DNA of 16,206 nucleotides. Source: JBAXBF01 sp034429745. GTDB lineage: Bacteria; Chloroflexota; Anaerolineae; Anaerolineales; DRKV01. This document shows positions 1-6,713 of this stretch, piece after piece (the first letter of the stretch is position 1; the number at the start of each line of letters is the position of its first letter). The notes beneath the pieces are model-generated. The model saw only the letters and a list, made by a program, of their open reading frames with translations. It made no database searches and was not told the origin of the DNA. Made by a program: the position numbers and the translations under genes. The DNA is taken from the NCBI GenBank assembly GCA_034429745.1, contig DAOUFY010000147.1, positions 1 through 16,206 of the forward strand, read 5' to 3'.

Positions 1-466
1 TAAAGTGTGATGATTGTACATAGGCATTCAAGAAATTACGAAATGCTTGCAATCCTTCTGAGTTTAATTTTAGTTGTGATAATTGGTTGGCTAGTTCGAC
101 GACGGCTTCAGAATACGTAAGAGCAGCTTCAAGCATCCAACCTGTTCGATGGTGCTTATAGTACAGCTTGTTGACCATGTTCATGATTCTTTTTACAACA
201 ATAATCTTATCTGAAAACTTTTTTATAGATGCTAATGTATTGGCAGACTCTAAATCGCGAAAGATTGCTTGACGGTATGATATTGTGTTTAAGTCCAAGA
301 ATGAGTTATAAAAAAAGGGTTTTAAGTTATATTCTTGTTTGTAGGCAGTAATAGCATCAATAACTTGATCTAAATTTAAATCAAGGAAGAAATCTGGAAG
401 GTTAGATGTAACCATTTCTTGATAATGCAAGTTGGGTGGAAATAGAATACTATGTCTTTGCATCAT
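1..466 (-). CDS. MutS-family (MutS-like ATPase) protein, N-terminal part; runs off the left edge
   Basis: Partial gene read leftward from ATG at 466 (tandem ATG codons at 466 and 463), open for 155 codons with no stop. The N-terminus begins MMQRHSILFPPN and continues through a block resembling the start of short MutS-like proteins: DFFLDLNLDQVIDAI (about 27-41), LKPFFYNSFLDLNTISYR (about 49-66), then RDLE and a helical stretch. These proteins lack the MutS mismatch-recognition domain and begin near the lever/core region (domain III), with the ABC-type ATPase at the C-terminus. The ATPase part would lie beyond the window, so Walker motifs cannot be checked. No strong Shine-Dalgarno precedes the start. 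The gene lies directly after a riboswitch-like RNA and terminator (481-559), so it is probably controlled by it. Family assignment is from remembered motif resemblance; function is unknown. Confidence 0.65.
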   Translation of the reverse strand, partial: MMQRHSILFPPNLHYQEMVTSNLPDFFLDLNLDQVIDAITAYKQEYNLKPFFYNSFLDLNTISYRQAIFRDLESANTLASIKKFSDKIIVVKRIMNMVNKLYYKHHRTGWMLEAALTYSEAVVELANQLSQLKLNSEGLQAFRNFLNAYVQSSHF

Positions 467-480
467 GGTTATTTGATGAT

Positions 481-524
481 TTTAAAAAATAAAATAGCTC
501 CTACAAAGCGACTTGTAGAAGCTA
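481..524 (-). terminator. Intrinsic terminator (riboswitch expression platform)
   Basis: Minus-strand hairpin with a 12-bp stem, UAGCUUCUACAA (524-513) against UUGUAGGAGCUA (506-495), one G-U pair and a 6-nt loop (512-507). It is followed at once by UUUUAUUUUUUAAA (494-481). The stem's 5' arm contains the AGCUUC segment needed for the aptamer pseudoknot, so the two structures exclude each other. The MutS-family start codon lies only 14 nt past the U-tract, leaving no room for another promoter in between. The gene should therefore be expressed only when termination fails. Confidence 0.88.
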
Positions 525-559
525 TCAGTCATGTGACATTTATGGCGAGCTTCATCGCC
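515..559 (-). promoter_or_regulatory. Fluoride riboswitch aptamer (crcB motif), upstream of the MutS-family gene
   Basis: On the minus strand the RNA reads GGCGA-UGAAGC-UCGCC (stem P1: 559-555 with 548-544). AUAAA follows (543-539), then a small hairpin GUC-ACAU-GAC (537-528), UGAU (527-524), AGCUUC (523-518) and UAC (517-515). This reproduces the order of the crcB/fluoride aptamer consensus: a GGCGAUG opening, AUAAA after P1, UGAU, and a closing CUAC. The loop segment GAAGCU (553-548) is perfectly complementary to AGCUUC (523-518), giving the 6-bp pseudoknot that defines this fold. Known family behaviour is binding of fluoride through magnesium ions and turning on downstream genes. Here the pseudoknot 3' arm is also the 5' arm of the terminator at 481-524, so a transcriptional ON switch is predicted. 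No covariance search could be run. Confidence 0.85.
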
Positions 560-621
560 TATTATAGCTAAAAAAGATATTAACTAAAATCTTGTTGCTT
601 ATGATGTTGTTATTATCCAAG

Positions 622-692
622 CTGGGGGCAAAGGATTCGAACCTCTACTAATGGATCCAGAGTCCACTGTCCTACCATTAGACGAGCCCCCA
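622..692 (-). tRNA. tRNA-Gln, anticodon CTG
   Basis: 71-nt cloverleaf on the minus strand. The acceptor stem is TGGGGGC (692-686) paired with GCCCCCA (629-623). The D arm is GTC...GAC. The anticodon stem GTGGA/TCCAT closes the loop CTCTGGA, giving anticodon CTG (reads CAG). The T arm is AGAGG-TTCGAAT-CCTTT and the discriminator is G at 622. CCA is not encoded. The weak U1-A72 pair, G2-C71, G3-C70, G10 and G73 are classical glutamine identity elements recognised by GlnRS, whose gene (glnS) lies about 600 bp away. Position 37 is G rather than the A of E. coli tRNA-Gln. The 3' trailer runs straight into the riboswitch region. Confidence 0.95.
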
Positions 693-697
693 ATAAC

Positions 698-706
698 TGT
701 TATAAT
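698..706 (+). promoter_or_regulatory. Extended -10 promoter of the hydrogenase maturation protease gene
   Basis: TGTTATAAT is a perfect TGn-TATAAT extended -10. The expected -35 position falls inside the tRNA gene and shows no match, which extended -10 promoters tolerate. The predicted start near 713 gives a leader of roughly 47 nt. The -10 box overlaps the oppositely directed -10 of the tRNA promoter. Confidence 0.5.
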
Positions 707-732
707 ATACCACAAGATGTATTTATTGTGAA
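704..732 (-). promoter_or_regulatory. Promoter of tRNA-Gln (minus strand)
   Basis: Reading the minus strand, TTCACA (732-727) is followed after 17 nt by TATATT (709-704). Each hexamer differs from the sigma-70 consensus at one position. The predicted transcription start is about 5 nt before the mature tRNA 5' end. With no better promoter between 560 and 621, it may also drive the downstream riboswitch and MutS-family gene. Confidence 0.6.
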
Positions 733-759
733 GACTCAAAAGTTACAAGGAGCGCAATT

Positions 760-1230
760 TTGAAGAAAATAGTGGTTATTGGAATCGGGAACTCTTTACG
801 GAGTGATGATGGATTAGGAATTCACACAGCAGCAAGACTAGCTGAAATGCCTGAAATGAAAGACATAGAAATACTTGAAGTACAACAGTTGATTCCAGAA
901 CTGGCAGATTCCATTCAAGAGTACGATGTAGTTATTTTTATTGATGCTAGTTATCAGGACCCGCCCGGTGACATAAAGTGTTTGCAGCTTGAGGCGGATG
1001 AATCTATAGGTACTGGATTCACTCATCATTTTTCGCCGGCTCATCTTTTATTGCTTATACGTGAGATATATAGAAAAAGTCCCAAAGCTTATTTGTTTTC
1101 AGTAGGTGCACAAACCTTTGAATTGGGGGAAGAATTATCTCCCCCCGTCCAAAAAGCACTACCTGAATTGATTAATATGGTTGTTGGTTTAATAAAGCAA
1201 GAAACCACAGACCTCGAAAATTCTATGTAA
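760..1230 (+). CDS. Hydrogenase maturation protease (M52/HycI family)
   Basis: 156 residues, the usual size for the family. These enzymes clip the C-terminus of the [NiFe]-hydrogenase large subunit once nickel is inserted, in the cytoplasm. The N-terminus shows the family signature GIGNSLRSDDGLG (8-20). The three nickel-sensing positions appear as D17, D62 (in IDAS) and H90 (in HHFSPAH). The acidic residue at 17 is Asp, where E. coli HybD has Glu. The start is TTG, chosen because AAGGAG (747-752) sits 7 nt upstream and the signature begins right after it. No hydrogenase subunit or hyp gene is in the window, so the substrate must be encoded elsewhere. The gene ends 5 nt from the end of convergent glnS, with no terminator hairpin visible between them. 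Confidence 0.88.
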   Translation: MKKIVVIGIGNSLRSDDGLGIHTAARLAEMPEMKDIEILEVQQLIPELADSIQEYDVVIFIDASYQDPPGDIKCLQLEADESIGTGFTHHFSPAHLLLLIREIYRKSPKAYLFSVGAQTFELGEELSPPVQKALPELINMVVGLIKQETTDLENSM

Positions 1231-1235
1231 AATGA

Positions 1236-2912
1236 TTATGTAGTTTGTTGAATTTTAGCCCAAGTATCACGCAATGGCACAGTTAAGTTAAAGATAAGAT
1301 GATTGGGGGTTGAATCCTTATCGGTACAATAATAACCCAATCGCTCAAATTGAAAACGGTCACCTGGTTTTGAATTGGCAAGATTTGGTTCAACCATTGC
1401 ATGAGGAATGATTTTGAGTGAGGAAGGGTTGATGAAATCTAAAAATGATTTTCCTTCGGGAACATTGGATGGTTCAGGAACATTAAACAGCCGATCATAA
1501 AGACGCATTTCTGCTTGAATAGCATGTGGAGCTGATACCCAATGAATGGTTCCCTGTACTTTTCTTCCATCTGGAGTATAACCCCCTTTAGTCGTAGGGT
1601 CATAAGTGCAGTGGATCTCTAGAATATTCCCCTTTTCATCCTTTACGACATCAACGCACTTGACAATGTAACCATATCGGAGTCTTACTTCACGATTGGG
1701 GGCAAGACGATAAAACTTTGGGGGTGGATTTTCCATAAAATCACTTCGCTCGATTAAGATTTCTCGGCTGAATGGAATAAGACGAGTTCCATAAGTTTCA
1801 TCCTCTGGATTATTGATAGCTTCTAGCATTTCCACTTTGCCTTCAGGATAGTTATCGATGATGACTTTAATAGGATCTAGTACACCCATAACTCGATAGG
1901 CAGTTTTATTCAAGTGATCTCGCACACAGTGCTCTAGGAGAGTGATGTCAACAAGACTTTCATTTTTAGCTACACCAATGAGATATATAAAATTTAGAAT
2001 GGCTTCGGGAGGATAACCGCGGCGGCGCATGCCGCATAGTGTGGGCATACGCGGGTCGTCCCAGCCTTGAACAATTTTTTGCTCGACAAGTTGTTTGAGA
2101 TAGCGTTTGGAAAGCACTGTGTATGAAAGGTTTAGACGCGCAAATTCAATTTGGCGAGGATGAAAGATCTCAAGCTCATCAAGAAACCAATCATATAAAG
2201 GACGATGATCCTCATACGCTAAATCACACAAGGAAAAAGTAACACCTTCTATAGAATCCGATTGTCCATGCGCGTAATCATACATTGGATAAATGCACCA
2301 TTTATCTCCTGTGCGATGATGGGTTGCATGAATAATGCGATACATGACTGGGTCGCGGAGGTTAATATTGCCGCTTGCCATATCAATTTTTGCGCGCAGA
2401 ACACGCGAGCCATCCGGAAATTCACCGGCTCGCATCCTTTGGAAAAGATCAAGGTTTTCTTCAATACTTCTATTGCGATAAGGACTTTCCTTGCCGGGCT
2501 CGGTGAGTGTACCACGATAGGCGCGAATTTCCTCAGCGCTTAGATCATCAACATAAGCTTTACCCTTTTTAATAAGTTTGATTGCCCATTCATACAATTG
2601 CTCAAAATAATCCGAAGCATAAAATTCTCGATCTCCCCAATCAAAACCTAGCCAACGAATATCTTCTTTGATGGCTTCGACGTATTCAACATCTTCTTTG
2701 ATAGGGTTGGTATCATCAAAGCGAAGATTACATTCTCCATTGAATTCTTTGGCTAAGCCAAAGTCAATGCAGATAGCCTTTGCATGGCCTATATGAAGGT
2801 AGCCATTTGGTTCCGGAGGAAAACGTGTTCGGACATAATTAAAACGTTTGTTTTTTAAATCTTCTTCAATTGCTTCTTTAATAAAATTTGGAGGGATAAC
2901 ACTGTCGCTCAT
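1236..2912 (-). CDS. glnS: Glutaminyl-tRNA synthetase (GlnRS)
   Basis: 558 residues, full length for bacterial GlnRS. It attaches glutamine to tRNA-Gln in the cytoplasm. Class I catalytic motifs are present: FPPEPNGYLHIGH (31-43, HIGH at 40-43), RFDDTNP (64-70), and VLSKR (266-270) in the KMSKS position. The two-barrel anticodon-binding domain follows to the C-terminus, with GYYCTDKDS near the end. FDDTNP and the LSKR form separate it from GluRS. It is the last gene of the long minus-strand operon. Its ATG lies 2 nt after the gltX stop, with an AGAAGGAAA purine tract as ribosome site inside the gltX end. Having GlnRS implies direct charging of the nearby tRNA-Gln(CTG). Whether the GatCAB amidation route also exists cannot be seen here. 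Confidence 0.97.
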   Translation of the reverse strand: MSDSVIPPNFIKEAIEEDLKNKRFNYVRTRFPPEPNGYLHIGHAKAICIDFGLAKEFNGECNLRFDDTNPIKEDVEYVEAIKEDIRWLGFDWGDREFYASDYFEQLYEWAIKLIKKGKAYVDDLSAEEIRAYRGTLTEPGKESPYRNRSIEENLDLFQRMRAGEFPDGSRVLRAKIDMASGNINLRDPVMYRIIHATHHRTGDKWCIYPMYDYAHGQSDSIEGVTFSLCDLAYEDHRPLYDWFLDELEIFHPRQIEFARLNLSYTVLSKRYLKQLVEQKIVQGWDDPRMPTLCGMRRRGYPPEAILNFIYLIGVAKNESLVDITLLEHCVRDHLNKTAYRVMGVLDPIKVIIDNYPEGKVEMLEAINNPEDETYGTRLIPFSREILIERSDFMENPPPKFYRLAPNREVRLRYGYIVKCVDVVKDEKGNILEIHCTYDPTTKGGYTPDGRKVQGTIHWVSAPHAIQAEMRLYDRLFNVPEPSNVPEGKSFLDFINPSSLKIIPHAMVEPNLANSKPGDRFQFERLGYYCTDKDSTPNHLIFNLTVPLRDTWAKIQQTT

Positions 2913-2914
2913 AG

Positions 2915-4432
2915 TTAATTTCCTTCTAAAAGTTTAATAGCATTTTCAATTCTTTGCAGAACAGTTTCTTTGCCAATTATTTCCATACTTTCAAGCAAAG
3001 GTGGACTGACTGGCTGACCAGTAACAGCTACCCTTAAAATGCCAAATAGTTGGCCTACACTGATGTTTAGTTCTTCTGCCAGCGAACGAAGTGGTTGCTC
3101 GGCAGTTTGCGGATTGATTTCGGGCAATTGAGATAGAATCTCGTAGGCTCGCTTGGCCGCTTCGGCGGATTCAGCTGAACTAAGATTTTTCGCAATAAGC
3201 TGTTCACGAATAGGATGTACATCAGCACGGAAAAAGAAGCCGGCCATATCTATGGCATCATCTAATGTGGTGATACGAATTTGAATAATCGGAACAATAC
3301 GCTGCAATAAATGGAGGTTATTCGGGTTTTCCATATCAAACCCTGCCTTAGCAAAGAAAGGCACAAGCCTTTGGGTAAGATCCTGTATTGATAAACGGCG
3401 AATATGTTCCCCATTAAAATAATCCATTTTAGATATATTTATTGCTGCCGCTGAGGGATTGAGATTTTTGATATTAAAGAGCTGGATCATTTCATCCAAT
3501 GAATATACGCTACTGATTGGTGAGTCAGTAGTAGTTTCTGTTATACCCCAACCCATTAAAGCAATCCAATTATTAACAGCTTCCGGCAAGTAGCCCATTT
3601 CTTTTAAGTCGGTAACAAAGATAGAAAAACCGTCCTGCATCATTTGAGCGGCATCGCGTTTGCTCATTTTTCCTTTGCCGCTTGGTTTAAGGAAAACGGA
3701 AAGGTGAATCCATTGTGGTTCTTCCCATCCAAAGGCACGATAGATATGGGAGTGCAATGGGAAAGTGGACAACCATTCACTGCCGCGAAGTACATGAGTA
3801 ATGTTCATGAGGTGATCATCAACAATACACGCCAAGTGATATAAAGCTAATCCGTCTGATTTTACAAGAATATAATCATCTAGGTTTTGGTTCTCTACTT
3901 GAATTGCACCACGCAATTCATCATGAACGATAATTGTCCCCTCTTTAGGCATCTTAAACCGGATGACATTTGGTTCACCGCGTGCTGCACGCTTTTCGGC
4001 TTCATCGGGATCAATGTTACGGCAGGTACCATCGTAGTGTATGCTTTCTTTGCGTGCCTGCTGTTCTGCTCTCATAGCCGCCAGTCGTTGCGGAGAGCAA
4101 AAACAGCGATAAGCTGCACCACGTTGAATTAGCTGTTTAGCATAATCCAAGTAAATTTCTTTTCGTTCTGATTGGCGATAAGGGCTGAAAGGACCGCCAA
4201 TATCGGGTCCTTCATCCCATTGCAAACCTAGCCAACGCAATCCGTGCATGATTTCTTCCTCAGCGCCAGGTACATAGCGTTTTTGGTCTGTATCTTCAAT
4301 GCGTAGAATAAATTGTCCTCCTGTTTGTTTTGCAAGGAGATAATCATATAATGCAGTGCGTGCACCACCAATATGAAATCTACCAGTAGGTGAAGGAGCA
4401 AAACGTGTTCTTGCTGGTTTTGGATTGGTCAT
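2915..4432 (-). CDS. gltX: Glutamyl-tRNA synthetase (GluRS)
   Basis: 505 residues from the chosen start. It charges tRNA-Glu with glutamate and also feeds tetrapyrrole synthesis in organisms using the C5 pathway. Visible motifs are RFAPSPTGRFHIGG (10-23, the HIGH box), RIEDTD, and KGKMSKRD (253-260, the KMSKS loop). C110, C112 and C137, around YRCFC and DGTCR, match the zinc-binding cluster of many bacterial GluRS. The helical anticodon-binding domain fills the C-terminal third. The open frame extends 9 codons further, into rodA. I chose ATG 4432 because the homology block starts there, and because TTGGAG inside the last rodA codons lies 8 nt upstream. The gap to the rodA stop is then 2 nt. 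Position in a cell-shape operon is unusual. Confidence 0.97.
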   Translation of the reverse strand: MTNPKPARTRFAPSPTGRFHIGGARTALYDYLLAKQTGGQFILRIEDTDQKRYVPGAEEEIMHGLRWLGLQWDEGPDIGGPFSPYRQSERKEIYLDYAKQLIQRGAAYRCFCSPQRLAAMRAEQQARKESIHYDGTCRNIDPDEAEKRAARGEPNVIRFKMPKEGTIIVHDELRGAIQVENQNLDDYILVKSDGLALYHLACIVDDHLMNITHVLRGSEWLSTFPLHSHIYRAFGWEEPQWIHLSVFLKPSGKGKMSKRDAAQMMQDGFSIFVTDLKEMGYLPEAVNNWIALMGWGITETTTDSPISSVYSLDEMIQLFNIKNLNPSAAAINISKMDYFNGEHIRRLSIQDLTQRLVPFFAKAGFDMENPNNLHLLQRIVPIIQIRITTLDDAIDMAGFFFRADVHPIREQLIAKNLSSAESAEAAKRAYEILSQLPEINPQTAEQPLRSLAEELNISVGQLFGILRVAVTGQPVSPPLLESMEIIGKETVLQRIENAIKLLEGN

Positions 4433-4434
4433 AG

Positions 4435-5583
4435 TTAAAACTCCAATGCTTTCTGCCATAAATTAACGCTTTCTACTAATCCTATACAGATATACATAGC
4501 AAACAAGGAACTTCCCCCATAACTTACGAAAGGAAGGGGCAAGCCGGTAACCGGTAGCATGTTTAGGTTCATTCCCATATTGACGATCCCCTGGAATGCA
4601 ATAAGGACGGCAACTCCATAAGAAATTAACGCACCATATACATCTCTTGCTATTCTGGCTGCACGAATACAACGTAGAATAACAAAAAATTCAACAGCCA
4701 TAATGATAATTACACCAACGAAGCCAAATTCTTCTGCCATTGCTGCAAAAATAAAATCGGAATGCCTAACTTTAAGGAAGCGTAATTGAACTTGTGAACC
4801 TTGCCCATACCCTTGTCCAAGGAGTCCACCGGATCCGATGCTAATCAAAGCTTGATTGACGTTGTATTGTTCTCCATGGCGTGCCTCAGGATTAGGAAAA
4901 AGAAAATTTACAATTCTGTCTAATTGATAGGGTTGGATTATGCCGGTTTGTTTAGCCAGATCATAGATGTTTACATTAATTAGAAGAATAAAAAGAACGA
5001 TAGAAAAAATAAGACCAATAATCATAAAATATAAAAAGTATTTTAAGGGGAGTCCACTAATCCATAACAAAGTGAACCAAATAACAAAGATAACAATTGA
5101 AGTAGATAAATTTGGTTGGAGTAAAATCCAGATAGTTAAACCAATTGTGAGGATAAAACTTCTTGCGATCCAGTTTATATTATGTTTATTTTCCAAATTT
5201 TTAGCGAAAAAGTCGGAGAGGATGAGGATCATTACGATTTTTACAAATTCTGATGGTTGAATAAAAAGGAAACCGACATCAAACCATCGAGCCGAGCCAA
5301 ACACTGCTGCCCCGATTATAAATAATACTCCTAATACAGCAAACATAAACCAATACATAAAACGGTTTATAGAAGTCCAGAAATGGTAGTCTATTGAAGC
5401 AATGATAAGGCAGGCAATGATCCCTACAAGCATATAAAGGAACTGTCGCTGAACAAGGTTGAGGCGAATTAATTCTATGTTGCCGGCGACAGCAGATCGG
5501 ATCATCGTAATTCCAAAAATTGACAGACCTAATACTGCGCCAAAAAGCCAGAAATCGAAATTGCGCCAAAGCAATCTTTGCAT
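4435..5583 (-). CDS. rodA: RodA, SEDS-family peptidoglycan glycosyltransferase
   Basis: 382-residue inner-membrane protein with about ten hydrophobic segments. SEDS proteins polymerise lipid II into glycan strands and pair with a class B PBP, here the mrdA product of the same operon. Family motifs are QPSEFVKI (109-116, with E112 and K115), RHGEQYNVNQALISIGSGG (235-253), RHSDFIFAAMAEEFGFVG (273-290, D276 being the catalytic Asp position) and LPLPFVSYGGSS (348-359). The usual QPDLGT loop reads QPNLST (156-161); such Asn forms also occur in some FtsW-type proteins. RodA is preferred over FtsW because of the mre/mrdA context. The start lies 7 nt after the minE stop with no clear Shine-Dalgarno, suggesting translational coupling. 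Confidence 0.93.
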   Translation of the reverse strand: MQRLLWRNFDFWLFGAVLGLSIFGITMIRSAVAGNIELIRLNLVQRQFLYMLVGIIACLIIASIDYHFWTSINRFMYWFMFAVLGVLFIIGAAVFGSARWFDVGFLFIQPSEFVKIVMILILSDFFAKNLENKHNINWIARSFILTIGLTIWILLQPNLSTSIVIFVIWFTLLWISGLPLKYFLYFMIIGLIFSIVLFILLINVNIYDLAKQTGIIQPYQLDRIVNFLFPNPEARHGEQYNVNQALISIGSGGLLGQGYGQGSQVQLRFLKVRHSDFIFAAMAEEFGFVGVIIIMAVEFFVILRCIRAARIARDVYGALISYGVAVLIAFQGIVNMGMNLNMLPVTGLPLPFVSYGGSSLFAMYICIGLVESVNLWQKALEF

Positions 5584-5590
5584 AAAGGCA

Positions 5591-5869
5591 TTATTGATTC
5601 ACAGGTTTTACGGGTATTTTACGCATGGAGCGAAGAGGAATATCTGCGATAAGGCGTTGTTTTGTTCCATCATGAGTAATCTCGATTTTCATTGCTTGAG
5701 GATCAATTTCAACATGATGAGATATGACTTGGATTATTTCATCTCTAAGGATCTCTAAACGCCCTGGATTTAAGTCCGTTCGATCATAAGTTAGGATAAC
5801 TTGCAAACGATTTTTCGCTGTGTCAGCACTTGATTCTTTACCCAAAACCCGATTCATCCATTCATTCAT
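5591..5869 (-). CDS. minE: MinE, topological specificity factor of division-site selection
   Basis: 92 residues from ATG 5869, the normal MinE length. MinE stimulates MinD ATPase and drives the pole-to-pole oscillation that keeps MinC away from midcell. The N-terminus MNEWMNRVLGK is a membrane-targeting amphipathic segment. AKNRLQVILTYDR (about 18-30) is the MinD-contact region, and the C-terminal half (DEIIQVISHHVEID and onward) is the dimerisation domain. The open frame extends 17 codons upstream into minD, but ATG 5869 is chosen because GGAGGAGAG at the very end of minD is a strong ribosome site and the family sequence begins there. Only one base separates the minD stop from this ATG. Confidence 0.95.
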   Translation of the reverse strand: MNEWMNRVLGKESSADTAKNRLQVILTYDRTDLNPGRLEILRDEIIQVISHHVEIDPQAMKIEITHDGTKQRLIADIPLRSMRKIPVKPVNQ

Positions 5870-5870
5870 T

Positions 5871-6674
5871 TTACTCTCCTCCAGTACGGAGCATGCGAGA
5901 AAGACGGGACATAAAACCATCGTTGGAATCTAATTCCAAAAAAGGTACTTGCTCTCCCTGCAATCTTTTTGCAATATTTCTAAAGGCCTTTGCAGCTTTA
6001 TCTTTTTCATCCAAAGTGATAGGTATGCCCTTATTTGTGCTTATCACTACTCTTTCATCTTCAGGGACAATACCAATCAATTCAATAGCTAATAATTCTA
6101 AAACATCTTTAGTATTCAGCATATCACCGCGCTGAACTAATTCTGGTTTGATACGATTAATAATTAATTTAGCAGGGCCTTTTTGTTCAGCCTCAATTAA
6201 TCCGATTATCCTATCTGCATCTCTTACGGAGGAGACTTCGGGGTTGATAATCACAATGACTAAATCCGCTGGAGCTAATGCATTTTGAAAACCGCGTTCA
6301 ATGCCCGCTGGTGAATCAATTAATACCCAATCAAAATCTTGTCTTAGCTCTTCACATACTTTGATCATATCCTGCGGGGATATTGCTGTTTTGTCTCGGG
6401 TTTGAGCTGCAGGAATTAAATATAATTCAGAAAGTCTTTTATCACGGATCATAGCTTGCCGTAAACGACAACGACCTTCGACAACATCAACAAGGTCATA
6501 TACAATCCTGTTTTCTAAGCCAAGTACAACATCTAAATTTCGCAGTCCAATATCAGCATCAATACATACCACTTTACAGCCATTGCTTGCTAATGCGACT
6601 CCAATATTTGCAGTAGCTGTAGTTTTGCCTACTCCACCTTTACCCGAAGTTATTGTAACGATTGTAGCTGACAT
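5871..6674 (-). CDS. minD: MinD, membrane-associated division-site ATPase
   Basis: 267 residues, full length. A ParA/MinD-type ATPase that dimerises with ATP on the inner membrane and recruits MinC and MinE. Features are the deviant Walker A GKGGVGKTT (11-19, signature K12), the switch region CIDADIGLRNLD (37-48), Walker B DSPAG (120-124), and a C-terminal amphipathic membrane-targeting helix, FMSRLSRMLR (254-263). It follows minC after 39 nt, with only a weak purine-rich stretch (AGAGAGAAAGA) abutting the ATG. It overlaps the ribosome site of minE. Confidence 0.97.
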   Translation of the reverse strand: MSATIVTITSGKGGVGKTTATANIGVALASNGCKVVCIDADIGLRNLDVVLGLENRIVYDLVDVVEGRCRLRQAMIRDKRLSELYLIPAAQTRDKTAISPQDMIKVCEELRQDFDWVLIDSPAGIERGFQNALAPADLVIVIINPEVSSVRDADRIIGLIEAEQKGPAKLIINRIKPELVQRGDMLNTKDVLELLAIELIGIVPEDERVVISTNKGIPITLDEKDKAAKAFRNIAKRLQGEQVPFLELDSNDGFMSRLSRMLRTGGE

Positions 6675-6713
6675 TCATTCTTTCTCTCTTTCTGAAGAAA
6701 TATATTGATTAGA

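Noticed and set aside
481..524. Hairpin and U-tract read only as a plain terminator of tRNA-Gln
   Set aside because: It does fit a tRNA terminator, but the shared AGCUUC segment with the upstream pseudoknot and its place 14 nt before a start codon are better explained as a riboswitch expression platform. Both roles may hold together.
561..566. TATAAT on the minus strand as the promoter of the riboswitch and MutS-family gene
   Set aside because: It ends one base before the aptamer P1 stem. Transcription starting the usual 6-8 nt downstream would remove the 5' arm of P1, so it cannot be the promoter of a functional riboswitch.
2262..2543. 93-codon plus-strand frame inside glnS, and similar antisense frames in gltX, rodA, minD, mrdA and mreD
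   Set aside because: Each lies fully inside a well-conserved gene on the other strand or in another frame, with no ribosome site or family motif of its own.
4433..4459. Nine-codon N-terminal extension of GltX inside rodA
   Set aside because: The conserved GluRS N-terminus begins just after ATG 4432, which has a properly spaced ribosome site; the upstream ATG would overlap rodA by 25 nt.
4435..5583. RodA loop QPNLST (156-161) as a sign of lost SEDS activity
   Set aside because: Asn at this position also occurs in FtsW-type SEDS proteins I recall from other phyla, and the catalytic-position D276 together with E112 and K115 is intact.
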